Shown here piece after piece: positions 1-9,160 of a stretch of DNA of 21,225 nucleotides (positions within the stretch are counted from its first letter, which is position 1; each line of letters opens with the position of its first letter). Under the pieces are notes generated by a model. The model did not search any database and was not told where the DNA came from. It saw nothing but the letters and a program-made list of their open reading frames with translations. The DNA comes from Chara braunii (lineage: Eukaryota > Streptophyta > Charophyceae > Charales > Characeae): positions 551,384 to 572,608 of the forward strand of contig BFEA01000115.1 of NCBI GenBank assembly GCA_003427395.1. The letters run 5' to 3'. The position numbers and the translations under genes were made by a program.

Positions 1-26
1 ACACACACACGCACGAACACACACAG

Positions 27-150
27 AGCGCACACTGGCGCCGTCATGACCCACCTTGCCCGGAAAAAAGTATGATCGCCTCGTACGCTTGTCAGTGACG
101 CTCGGAGGTTTGACGGCCGAAAGGCCGCAAACTCACTTTTATCTTAGTAG
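27..150 (+). repeat. Dispersed repeat R2, copy 1
   Basis: About 124 bp matching 16325-16449 in inverted orientation, including GTCATGACCCACCTTGCCCGG and GACGCTCGGAGGTTTGACG. Inside is a hairpin, GTTTG with CAAAC enclosing GGCC-GAAA-GGCC (108-132), with a GNRA-type tetraloop. (GT)n then (GA)n follow immediately. Class unknown. Confidence 0.75.
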
Positions 151-170
151 TGGAGTGAGGCCCTCTGTGC

Positions 171-172
<2 letters not shown>

Positions 173-250
<78 letters not shown>
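173..250 (+). repeat. (GT)n(GA)n compound microsatellite
   Basis: GT runs from about 173 to 204 and GA from 205 to 250 without interruption. It directly follows repeat R2 copy 1. The first 28 bases of the window are also AC-rich. Confidence 0.95.
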
Positions 251-252
<2 letters not shown>

Positions 253-424
253 CGCAGGGCGCGCGGAGAGGGGTCAGATCACGTCCTGACCAAGGGCCTT
301 TTGTTTTTTTGTTTTTTTTTTTGAGGGCCATTGGCTCGACGTTTTATCATCGGACGAACCAGCCCACGTAAATTCATTGGCTCAGCCGAGCCGGCCTTCT
401 CAGCGCAGGGTGGCCTTATTGCCT

Positions 425-660
425 TCAGGTAGCCCCCCTGTGGGAGACACCGGCAAGGGGACAGCCTGTAGCAGAGGGACCGAGCATCATCTGAGCGGCC
501 AGTCGCTGTGTTCCCCGATTACCCCCTCCTCCTATGAACATCAGCAGATACTGTAGTTGGCGGGCGCCAAGCATGCCCAGGAAAGTACATGAGGCCAACG
601 GGAATTGAGCCGAAGACCTCCTGAATGCCACTTGGGTGCCTTACCAACTGAGCGAGGACT
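425..660 (-). mobile_element. Decayed tRNA-derived SINE, minus strand
   Basis: This is the same family as 15200-15503. The A box reads TCGCTCAGTTGG (644-655 reversed) and the B box is decayed to GGCTCAATTCC (601-611 reversed). The shared body includes the CTGCTGATGTTCATAG segment and a CAGYGACTGGCC segment. The copy lacks about 40 bp present in the 15-kb copy. The 3' end lies either near 425 or at the A-rich (minus) tail at 301-323; I could not decide. Confidence 0.6.
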
Positions 661-920
661 TCTGATTCGCATGAGGGCGTACTCAAGCTTCGGTTGCTCT
701 TTCATGGGGTGCATCTTCCAACGTTTATGGGGCTTGCCACACTCCGCATTAAACGACAAAATCGGGAGTACTCCTGCACGCAGAGAGCGTTCGGATACAT
801 CTGCTACTATTTATAGTATCCCGTGCACCCTTGCACCATCTGCGTGAAAACGCACTCTCCTTCCTGTTTTTCTTTTCTCTGTTTTTGTGCGCTCGCCATT
901 GGCTATGGCCTTGAGGTATT

Positions 921-1042
921 GGGCCTCGCTGCACTACTCTTGAAATGTGCAAAACGAGAGTGAATTTTCCGCTAGAATATGGACAGATACACCCCCATGA
1001 ATTTCGTCTTTTGTGCATTTCAAGAGTAGTGCAGCGACGCCC
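921..1042. mobile_element. 122-bp MITE with 36-bp terminal inverted repeats
   Basis: The left arm (921-956) and the right arm (1007-1042, inverted) match with about three mismatches and begin GGGCCTCG / GGGCGTCG followed by CTGCACTACTCTTGAAATG. ATT directly flanks both ends (918-920, 1043-1045), a 3-bp target duplication. The flanking sequence resembles an uninterrupted paralogue at 327-404, which supports the insertion. No coding capacity. The termini and 3-bp duplication are closest to PIF/Harbinger Tourist-like MITEs. Confidence 0.7.
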
Positions 1043-1123
1043 ATTATCATCGGACTAACCAGCCCAGGTAAATTCAATATTGTGTCTAATCTGACATCCG
1101 GTGGCCTTTTCAGCCCAAACGCC

Positions 1124-1560
1124 CGCCATTTTCACATTTCGCGAGTAGCCTTCAAAAATTGAAAAACGGCGGAGATGCTCTTGGCCGAATTTCACGCCCA
1201 AAAAATAAATTCCCGCCCGTTCCCGCCCTCTCCGGTCATTCAGCTTTTGGCCTGATGCCCCCGTGGAACAGATGATGGCGCACGGGAGCGGTCCATGTGT
1301 CGCAACCATAATGCCAACAGCGCGCCACTTCCCGCACGAGTACTGTCAGATACATGCCACGACGGCTGTTTTTTCTATTTTCTTTTTTCTTCACTTTGTT
1401 TTTGGGAAACTTTTCAAATGTCCCTGAAGTTTGGGTTAATTTGCGATCTGACGGCCGACTTACCCTGACCCTGGGCCTCTGAAATTTCGTGCAGGACCCT
1501 GTCAGTGAGGGGCACAACTTTTCGGAATGCCCATACCGGTCCAGCGGTCCTAGTTCCAGC
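1124..1560 (+). repeat. Dispersed repeat R1, copy 1
   Basis: This ~440-bp sequence is homologous throughout to 8032-8520 in the same orientation; shared blocks include CATTTTCACATTTC, GATGCTCTTGGCCGAATT, GATGGCGCAMGGGAGCG and GGCACAACTTTTCGGAATGCCC. Copy 1 lacks about 47 bp present in copy 2, with a CGG microhomology at the junction. It also carries a short tandem duplication of AGCGGTCCTAGTTCC at its right end. No coding frame is shared by the two copies, so this is a non-coding mobile or satellite-like repeat of unknown class. Confidence 0.8.
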
Positions 1561-1710
1561 GGTCCTAGTTCCGCTGCTGCCTGTCCTATTTGCCCTTCTG
1601 TGGGGATGCTTCTGCCTGAGATGCCCTCAAAAAGGGTGGCGCTAAGAATTTGAATTCAAACCCCATACTTTTCCAGGCCGCCACGCAAAAACACGGGGAT
1701 ACCCAAGAAT

Positions 1711-1900
1711 GTCAAGAATAGTGGATCATGGCCCTAATGCCTCGGCCACATCAAAGCTAAGGTAAAAAAAAAAAAAATCAGAGAGAGAGAGAGCATCTCG
1801 TGGCTGTCAAGAATAGTGGATCATGGCCCTAATGCCTCGGCCACATCAAAGGTAAGGTAAGAAAAAAAAAAATCAGAGAGAGATAGAGCATCTCGTCGTG
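1711..1900 (+). repeat. 95-bp tandem duplication
   Basis: The units 1711-1805 and 1806-1900 share GTCAAGAATAGTGGATCATG, the CTAATGCCTCGGCCACATC segment, an A-run, AATCAGAGAGAGA and AGCATCTCGT, with small differences in A-run length. This is a recent local duplication. A 34-base A-run follows at 1944-1977. Confidence 0.85.
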
Positions 1901-1943
1901 TGGCTGGGCCACCGTGGCGGCGGTGCCACGGCCACATCCGAGG

Positions 1944-1980
<37 letters not shown>

Positions 1981-2046
1981 CACATGCCGGACTGGAATGC
2001 AGTTGCAAACTGGGCCTTGCGACTTTTGTGCACGTCAAGAGTTTCA

Positions 2047-3214
2047 GGGCCTCGTTAGACACTCCTTACCAATTCCTTGAGCCACAAGGAATTTTCCTTG
2101 TGGCTCGTAAGGGAATTTGGGCTCTTCGTTCCACCTGTCCTTGGGGATGTCGCCCGAGGACTTTTTTTTTTTTTTTTTCCCCTCAAAGTTCAACTTCAAC
2201 TTACTCAATAACATTCGTTGGCCGGGGTCCTCCACATTACTCCCCTGTTCAAACCAGTATCTGGAAGCATCATGCAGCTTAGCTTACAGGCTACAAGCCT
2301 GCAGGTCTTTCCTACAGACCCAGCAGCTCATCGGCTGCGCATTACCTACTGCTAACGTTAGCCTACAGAAACTACCGGGACTCCTACCTCCCTATGGGTC
2401 TACCAAAATCCTAGGGTCCTAGTCCTTGGTTAGCTACTCTTCCTGGTTTCTACGCCGGCTACCCCCATTCCTAATATTAATTCTACTCAGCTAACTGTTG
2501 TACAGTCGCCTCTCTCACAGTAAGAACCTAATACCGGTTTCGGGAGAGCCTCCCAGAGGCTATAACTAGTCTTCTTTGGAGCGGCTCCCTATCTCGGGGC
2601 AACTGGTATTAGTCCCTATAGACGGGACTATGTCCTACACCGGACTCATCAATTAACACTCCCTCCAACCCCTCATGCCATCCGACTGCTGCCTTCCTAC
2701 TGTGGAAATAAGGACCGAGTGTTCAGGTCGTCCCTAAGCTGCGAATAGCCATTCCGACACCTGCAGCTTCCCCCCTTCTACTGACGCCAGCCTACCTTTC
2801 CGAGCCCAGTTTCCTTGGAACCATCTAATCCCACTGATTTTGTTTCTAACCCTGACCACTTTCCGAGGACATTTCCTAAGACTGATGTCAGGAAAAAAAA
2901 AAGAAAAAAAAAGAAAAGAACAGTTGTGCTTCAGGCCTTCAGCCAATGGGGTGCCGCCACGATCCAGATTCTCAGCTGTAACGTCTACCTACACGTGTAC
3001 CCTCTCCTCTCCGTGAAACGCGGATTCCTTGTGCCCAAGGGACCTTGTGAGGTCCCACTGGGCACAAGGAAGAAATGGCTGGGGCCACAAGGATGCCACA
3101 AGGAATTTTCCTTGTGGCGTTTTCACATTTCTTTTTCAATTTCGTCCCCAAGGACAGGTGGAACGAGCACGTCCTCGTGGATTTCACGTCCCCAAGGAGT
3201 GTCTAACGAGGCCC
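2047..3214. mobile_element. 1.17-kb TIR element, non-autonomous
   Basis: The ends are perfect 21-bp inverted repeats starting GGGCCTCGTTAGACACTCC (2047-2067 and 3194-3214), flanked by TCA on both sides (2044-2046, 3215-3217). A second inner pair of 21-bp inverted repeats lies at 2127-2147 and 3145-3165. Near each end sits a long palindrome with CCACAAGG/CCTTGTGG arms (2079-2106 and 3095-3118). A further stem of ten perfect and more imperfect pairs is at 3027-3069. No transposase frame is evident. The interior includes the hairpin cluster at 2254-2645. An alternative reading as hAT (CAGGG start, imperfect 8-bp duplication around AGTTTC) is possible. Confidence 0.7.
2254..2645. other. Cluster of short perfect hairpins, many with 3-base loops
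   Basis: By eye I find, in order: CCAG-TAT-CTGG (2254), CAGGCT-ACA-AGCCTG (2287), GGTCT-7-AGACC (2304), GCAGC-6-GCTGC (2323), GCTAACGTTAGC (2351), CTAGG-2-CCTAG inside ACCAA/TTGGT (2402-2430), ACTGT-TGT-ACAGT (2494), GGGAG-AGC-CTCCC (2542) overlapping AGCCTC-CCA-GAGGCT (2547), GGAG-CGG-CTCC (2578), TAGTCCC-7-GGGACTA (2610), GGAC-TAT-GTCC (2625), GTCC-6-GGAC (2632). Four stems of five or more pairs with exactly three-base loops in about 390 bp is roughly ten times a random expectation. Function unknown. Confidence 0.55.
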
Positions 3215-3724
3215 TCAGTTTCTATTGCAGTTGAAACTTGGGACGGTACTGGACCCCAAAAAGGCAGTGGAAAATGCATTTACAAACTGCTTTCGTCACT
3301 GCACCCTAGTTACCCCTTTGTTTTATTACCACGTAATATTGAAACTATTTTCCATGGACAACTCCTATTCTTAGGGGCAGATCCCACTTCTACCATTTTT
3401 CGTAAGAACATAAAAGTGCCGCGAAAGATGGAGGTGCAGCGCACGGAACGTGAAAGAAAAATGCGACCCCACATGCCCTACATCTGTGGGACTTTTCCTA
3501 ACGGAGAGGCACTATCTTCTGGCTCCTCGAGGATCCATTGGCCTGCACATTTGGGGTGCCTACTGATTTTTTCTAAGTATTTTCAGTGTGCCCAACTGAG
3601 CACCCTTAAGTAGTGCCAAACAGTCCTTGGTTCCACATTTGGGGTGCCTACTGCACTCTTGGGGGTGCCGCTCGGTTTGGGGTGTCTATGTTGCCTATGG
3701 GTGAAGACAGATGCTCGTCGGAGT

Positions 3725-3780
3725 GTCTCCCTGGCTCAGTGGGTGGTGGGAACCAACAGTCTGCGGGGTTCAATCATGAT
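3725..3780 (+). promoter_or_regulatory. tRNA-like pol III promoter (A and B boxes), SINE relic
   Basis: TGGCTCAGTGGG at 3732-3743 matches the A-box consensus exactly and GGTTCAATC at 3767-3775 matches most of the B box, with normal spacing. The segment is too divergent to be a functional tRNA. It stands at the left edge of a degenerate minisatellite and about 570 bp before the type III hammerhead, so it may be the head of a SINE. Confidence 0.45.
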
Positions 3781-3904
3781 GTAAGTAGGTCATATGCCGC
3801 TTTGCTCCATGTTGGATGTGTGGACGGCCTCGTCTCTGGTCCGCCCTTGCCCTGCTGCCTGTACCACTTGCTTCGCATGTGGTTCTTCGCAGGTTGATGT
3901 GTTC

Positions 3905-4275
3905 GCTGTGTGGTGTGGCCGTGTTGCTGGTGTTGCCTTGCGCTTCGCTGCCCCCCTGCCTTGCTGCTCATCCGCTGGTCGTGCCTTTCATGCCTTTTAT
4001 TTGCGCACGTTGTAGTTCGGTTGCCTTGTCGGTGTTGCCTTGTGCTCCACTGCACGGTTGCCTGGCTGCTCGACTGCTAGCCTTGTCGTTCCCTGCTGTG
4101 TGGACAGTGTGGTTGCCCTGTTGGTATTGCCTTGTGCTTCACGACGTGGCTGCTGCACTGCTTGTCCTATATGTTGTGTCGTTCCTTTCAGTCGTTTTTG
4201 GCGTAGCGCAGCTTTGTTGCCTCTATTGCGTTGCCTGGTGCTCCGCAGGGTTGTTGCCCGCTGCTGTGTTCCGTC
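3905..4275 (+). repeat. Degenerate ~97-bp minisatellite
   Basis: Four imperfect units each carry a TTGCCTTGTGCTYC-like core (near 3932, 4037, 4126, 4226) and runs of TGCTG/CGTTGC. The T/G/C-rich units keep a Leu/Cys/Ala-rich frame open by composition; there is no sign of a real protein. Just upstream, an exact 20-bp direct repeat CACATTTGGGGTGCCTACTG occurs at 3547 and 3633, with further GGGGTGYC echoes near 3662 and 3679. Confidence 0.6.
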
Positions 4276-4345
4276 TGGGGGACAGTCTGCCTTCAACATG
4301 GGTTAAAAGGTTCATGACCCAAACCATCCAATATGAAGACTCTGC

Positions 4346-4401
4346 AGATTGTCGAGGGTTCAGCCCCCTAATGAGTCGGTGCAACTCCGACGAAACAATC
4401 T
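4346..4401 (+). ncRNA. Type III hammerhead ribozyme, probably inactivated (G5 to A)
   Basis: All hammerhead parts occur in type III order. Stem III is AGATTGT (4346-4352) with ACAATCT (4395-4401), seven perfect pairs. The cleavage triplet is GTC at 4351-4353. Stem I is GAGG/CCCC with one A-C mismatch and a six-base loop. The core is CTAATGA (4368-4374) where the consensus is CTGATGA. Stem II is GTCGG/CCGAC around a seven-base loop, then GAA (4392-4394). The only core change is G5 to A, which should abolish cleavage. That change and the A-C mismatch both fit cytosine deamination on the opposite strand. Type III hammerheads in plant genomes typically sit in the LTRs of retrozymes; I could not find a partner copy, primer-binding site or polypurine tract here, so this may be a solo or decayed relic. 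Confidence 0.8.
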
Positions 4402-4409
4402 CTCATCAT

Positions 4410-5279
4410 CGGTTTTTTTTTTTTTTCTGTCTTTGAAACTTTTATAGACTTGTACTTTTTTTTCTGATTTGTCTGCCTTGTGTGCTTACCTTCCTTCCCT
4501 TTTTCATTTTTTTGTTGACTGGCGTGTCTGCTGCTTTTATGTTGTCTCCCCTCCCTCCTTCCCCAAGCCCTTCAGCCTATGTGTTGTCTTGCTGTTTGTG
4601 GCCTGTGTGTTTTTTTGTTGTCCCTTCCTTGCCTTTGGACTCGACTCCACTTAGATGTGTATTCTCCTCCTCAAGTGTTGTGATGGTATGGTGCATGGTT
4701 TTTACTATGCAGTGGTGTTCGCAATATGTGTGCACACACATCATCACATACACATACACACACGCATACACACATGCTAACCAGGATTGTTGAAGCTTTG
4801 ACAGAAAGGAATGGTTGAGTGGGATGGTAAGCAGTAAAGAAAAGAGAAGCGAAAAACATTATGTTTAATGAACCATTGTTTGTATGCAGGTTTTAGAAGA
4901 TGGGAGGGAATAAATGGGGGGTCCTGGCAATACGACCTGCTCACTAGAGAAAAAAACGGTTCGGTGGGAATTATGGGGTATGATAATGACACCTTTAGGT
5001 AAAGCGGAGGTTAATTATTTCGGTGAAAGACAGTCCAACAAGGCGTGCGGTAGTAAAGAAAGCAAAAAGAGTACATACAGCAGACCTGGAGTTACATTCA
5101 AGCATGGAGGGGGCGAGTATCTGACCTTGCTTATAGGAAAAGGAGCAAACTCGAGTTTAGAGAAAAAAGAAGTCATGGAAACCTGCCGAACTACAGTGAA
5201 GCTCGGTCCAAAATCAGACAAAAAAATGGGGGCTTGAGAGGACGATGAAAGGCCTAGCGGATACCTGGAGGAATGGAGA
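4410..5279. other. No recognisable gene
   Basis: T-rich then A/G-rich DNA with a degenerate CA tract at 4729-4776. The segment 4681-4762 is weakly homologous to 7589-7667, sharing TTCGCAATATGTG-like and CACACACATCATCACA blocks, so a small dispersed repeat is present. A 107-codon plus frame at 4914-5237 has no recognisable features. Confidence 0.5.
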
Positions 5280-5770
5280 CAACACCGGCGGGATGCCACA
5301 ATCTACCGTACCGAACATGTGCAACGGACTATATCCATGATTACGCGAATGGAATTGTCTATTCAACGATCCACTTGCGGAGACGAACTCCTCTTCAAAG
5401 GAAACGAGTTGGTGTCCGAATATGTCATTTCTGCAGTAGCTGCTTCGCCCTTATCTGTTGCTGCAACAATTGTCGTTGAGGTGGCAACACGTTCATTATC
5501 TGCGTGGAATCACAGTCTCCATCTCTGCAATGGTCTTAATATCCTGCTCGCTCATTCCCCTTGGTGTAACCGTCCAATACACATCGGTTATTGGAGTTTC
5601 GATCTGTGCGAGGAAGTTCTTGTGGACCGTTGTGGCCTCTGCGTTCAGTATCGAGGAGATGGTTGACTTGCATCTCCTTGATGGATCGTTTGGAGGAGCT
5701 CACGAATTAGGAGAAGAATTACGACCGGAGGTGAAGGCCATCGAACTTCTAAAAGGATCCCACCCTCGCA
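5280..5770. other. Balanced-composition island with open frames on both strands, unassigned
   Basis: About 490 bp lacking simple repeats. Plus-strand frames of 115 and 151 codons overlap here. On the minus strand a stretch of about 65 codons (roughly 5700-5505) reads TISSILNAEATTVHKNFLAQ and onward to a stop, with a more protein-like mix of residues. None matches a family I recognise. It may be a decayed exon or retroelement fragment. Confidence 0.2.
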
Positions 5771-5808
5771 ACACTTTTGCATCTGGGATGATTAGTTTTT
5801 CTCTTTCT

Positions 5809-5813
5809 CCTTC

Positions 5814-5876
<63 letters not shown>

Positions 5877-5878
5877 TC
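5809..5878 (+). repeat. (TTTC)n microsatellite
   Basis: About 16 near-perfect TTTC units. Frames through it on either strand are artefacts. Confidence 0.95.
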
Positions 5879-6063
5879 GATCTTTCTCCTTCCTACTCCC
5901 TTTGTTTTCCTAGTCTTTTCTTGTTTTCCTTTTGCCTTTGTCTTTATCTTTTGGTGATTTTTTTTTTTTCTGAGTATTTGCGTATCGATGATTGGATGAT
6001 TAATTTTGTCTGACTCAATAGTTCCCACGCATAAGTGTTGGTAGTGCATTGCGTGCTATCCTA

Positions 6064-6126
6064 CAAAGGACTCCTCTGATGAGCTAGCCCGCGGCAAGGC
6101 TAGTGAAAAACGTTTTAGGGAGTTTG
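6064..6126 (+). ncRNA. Compact type I hammerhead ribozyme
   Basis: The core CTGATGA (6076-6082) is intact. Stem II is GCTAGCC (6083-6089) with GGCTAGT (6098-6104), closed by a G-T wobble instead of the usual G-C, loop of eight. GAA follows at 6105-6107. Stem III is minimal, AA/TT around ACGT, or the self-complementary AAACGTTT (6108-6115) in a dimer. The cleavage triplet would be TTT with position 17 at 6116. Stem I pairs ACTCCT (6070-6075) with AGGGAGT (6117-6123, one bulged G), then CAA (6064-6066) with TTG (6124-6126) across an AGG bulge. Such internal bulges in stem I are where loop-loop contacts form in natural hammerheads. Type I motifs with tiny stem III are known from Penelope-like elements and animal retrozymes and often act as dimers. 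No reverse transcriptase was seen nearby. Confidence 0.72.
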
Positions 6127-7600
6127 TGACTACCTCAGCCGAATGTGTTGCTATCTTCAATTTGGTTACCCTTTCAGTAGTAAAATGGTCAATGATCTTT
6201 ATCCATAACAGAGAACCGTGCATAATACGTGTAATCAGTGTTCTCTCTTAATGACATATGACTCTTCAATCCTAATATCTGAGAAAAATACTTACCTCCC
6301 TTGTCACATGCTATGTTTTTGTTGTAGTATGTGATAGATCTCTCCGTTGAGGATCAATTTGTGGCTATTGTGTAAGAATAGTTGTATGTAATCCCCCCCG
6401 TTCGACCTAGGATTGGGTTACCCCTGTCACTCCTCCCTACGGTGCTTTGCTTCTTGACTAGATGTGTGTGGGTTTGTTATAACATACACGCGAGTGGGAT
6501 CTCGTGAAGAGCTTGACGACAGGTTTTGACTGAAGGACTCTATGAGTAACTGATGATCCATGAAGAGAATCGGTGGAGAGGATTTGAGCAACCAATGAAC
6601 GAGTAGATGGAGGTAGGGTGGACATCATTTTGACTCAGCCATGTTAAGGATGAGGAAGGGTTGGAGCAGACCATTCACTTGGAGGAAGGATTTGAAGGAG
6701 AAAGCATTCACCCTGATATGAATAAAGATTCTGTCAGTGAGGAGAGAGGAGTTGGGTGGTGCATTGAGACCATCTTCGAGTCTTGGTGGCATACCACGGG
6801 TGATACCTTGATGGGTGTTCATTTCGGAGGCTGGTGCACAAATGGGCGGGAGTTGATGTGATTGTCATTGTGTGTTTATATCTTTGTCACATTTGTTGTA
6901 TTCATGGGGTAACTGTATAGGCGTAGTTCTAAGATGTGTTGAGAATGAGAGCGAAAATGGAAGCATGTCGGAATAAATCATTTCTGAACATAAGTAGTAG
7001 GGTATATTGAGGGGAGTATGATTGCTGGGTGATCTTTGCTCAACTCGGGTCATAAGTTTATCTAAGTCTTCATGGAGCAATATTGTGAACAAAGTTTCAA
7101 AGGGCAATGTATAATGGAGGCGGTGTGTTTATTAGAATACCTCCCCAGTTTGTCGATTTGAGACATAATTTTTACTTGAATGGAGGATACCATAGGAAGT
7201 ATAGGATACACTCTGAAGACCGCATGGTCAAGGGCAGTGAGACGAGGACTAAGGGAGGTCAGTGTAATCAAGGAGGGTTGTAAGCCGATTGAAATTCACA
7301 TGGTTTAAATGCAAATAGAAGAAAATGGATAGGATTCAGCTTTCGGAATCTCTCGTTTTGACTGACATGTTGTGTTTGTACATCGTTTCTTAAGTTTTTA
7401 TCTTTCTCTTTGTCTGTCATTTTTGCTTAAGCATCTCTAAGCACTTTAATAGACTCATGCGTGGAATCAACAGTTTCAAACTGTTGAATGATGGAATGTG
7501 AGTAATGTAATGGGAATATGATAATATGCATGAAGAGGTTGGGTATAGGCAAGGCTAGCATCTTTAGAACTTTACCCTGAGTGGTGATGATGGATTGGAG
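6127..7600. other. No recognisable gene; series of short minus-strand frames
   Basis: Stops occur throughout the first 450 bp. Between 7271 and 6625, minus-strand frames of 69, 80 and 65 codons follow each other. They might be decayed exons or retroelement remains, but I see no reverse transcriptase, GIY-YIG or transposase motif, which matters because the hammerhead at 6064-6126 lies next to it. Confidence 0.4.
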
Positions 7601-7781
7601 TGCGTATTTGTTACATACTGAAGCGCTCGCAATAGGTGTTCACACACATCATCACACACACGCACATAAGAGTATGGCAGTGTGTATTTTCATGTTGCAG
7701 TGGTAAATTCATTCAATTTTCCTCATTTTATTAATGGCACCATGAGACCAGCCGCGAGTTTGGAGACTTACATGTTTTTTT

Positions 7782-7783
7782 TT

Positions 7784-7852
<69 letters not shown>

Positions 7853-7870
7853 CACACACACACATACACA
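7782..7870 (+). repeat. (CT)n(CA)n compound microsatellite
   Basis: CT from about 7783 to 7849, then CACACA with a few changes to 7870. On the minus strand this is GT followed by GA, the same order as at 173-250. Confidence 0.95.
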
Positions 7871-8031
7871 CTCTCGACGATGTGGTGAGTCCTTCCTCTG
7901 ACTTTTTTTTAAAAGTATGTTAGAGCGTGCCCGACCGAGCACCCTTATTCACACACATTAGTACACCCGCACCTAAAATCCCGAAGCTACCTGCCCACTG
8001 CGGCGGGGGCGGAGGGGGGTGGAGTCTTACT

Positions 8032-8520
8032 ACTCATTTTCACATTTCACGAGTAGCCTTCAAAACTTGGAAAACGGGGATGCTCTTGGCCGAATTCCCG
8101 CCAAAAAATAAATTATTCCCCGTTCCTGACCGTTTCACGACTCTCCGGTTCACGCCAGGCAGTCACCCTTTGGCAGCGAACATAGGACACCTCGGTCATT
8201 CAATTTTGGGAGTGATGCCCACGTGGAACATATGATGGCGCAAGGGAGCGCTCCATGTGGCGCAACCATAATGCTCACAACATGCCACTTCGCGCACGAG
8301 TACAGTCGGATACATCTGAGGCAGGCTGTTTTTGCTGATCTCATTTTTCCTTCACTTTGTTTTTCGAAAAAAAATTGAAATGCCCCTGAAGTTTGCGTCT
8401 ATTTGCGATTTGACGGCCGACTTACCCTGATATGCAGCTGGGCCTCTGAACTTTCCACGCCCCTGTCAGTGACGGGCACAACTTTTCGGAATGCCCCTAC
8501 CGGACCAACGGTCCTATTTC
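8032..8520 (+). repeat. Dispersed repeat R1, copy 2
   Basis: Second copy of the repeat at 1124-1560, some 6.9 kb away, direct orientation. It keeps the segment at about 8152-8198 that is absent in copy 1. The block GTACAGTCGGATACATCTG at 8300 recurs in weaker form near 790-810, so further fragments of the family exist left of copy 1. Confidence 0.8.
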
Positions 8521-8784
8521 CCCTTAGTTCTTAGAAAGATAACATAAGATTTAGTCATTATCTGTCTAAAAGTCTAATTTTGAAATAGTTTTAACTACAT
8601 GCAAAAACCGCGGCAAGTGACCGGAAAGAAGGAAAATCGGCCATCTGCCCAACTGAACTGCAACTCCGAAATCCGTGGTGCAACTTTTCTGCCAAGCGGA
8701 GTTTCAACTACATAGTAAACTTCCCACAAGACTGAAATTAAAAAGCGCAGTGCTCAATCCTCGTACACGTATGTCGTGCTACCC

Positions 8785-8970
8785 AGCATCAATCAATCAA
8801 TAAATCAAAATTGAATCAAACAATCAATCGAAGTGAACAAAAATTGTGCAAGTGTGTGTGTGCGTGTGTGTGGGGGGGAGGGCATGGAGGGGGTTAAGGA
8901 GTGTGATACCTTCCCCACCAAACTGTCAATCAATCGAAGAAAAGAAAAAGTGTGCGAGTGTGTGTGTGTA

Positions 8971-9063
<93 letters not shown>

Positions 9064-9160
9064 GCTTGTGCATATGCGTGGGTGTTTGTGTATGTGTGTG
9101 TGTGAGGATAGAGGGGAGCGCCCCCTCCCCCACCAATTAATCAATCAATCTGTCAATTGT
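8785..9160 (+). repeat. Compound satellite: CAAT, GT, G-run and CCCACC blocks
   Basis: The order of blocks is (AATC)n, A-rich, GTGCAAGTGTGTG, G-run, TTCCCCACCA, (AATC)n, A-rich, GTGCGAGTGTGTG with a long imperfect (GT)n at 8956-9106, then CCCCCACCAATTAATC and (AATC)n. So a unit is repeated twice. The same block order recurs at 20965-21205. Confidence 0.7.

Noticed and set aside
3816-4436. 206-codon Leu/Cys-rich frame
   Set aside because: It is produced by the composition of the degenerate minisatellite and runs into the hammerhead and T-run.
6550-6556. CTGATGA near a GAAG sequence
   Set aside because: No stem II, no GAAA and no flanking pairing; chance 7-mer.
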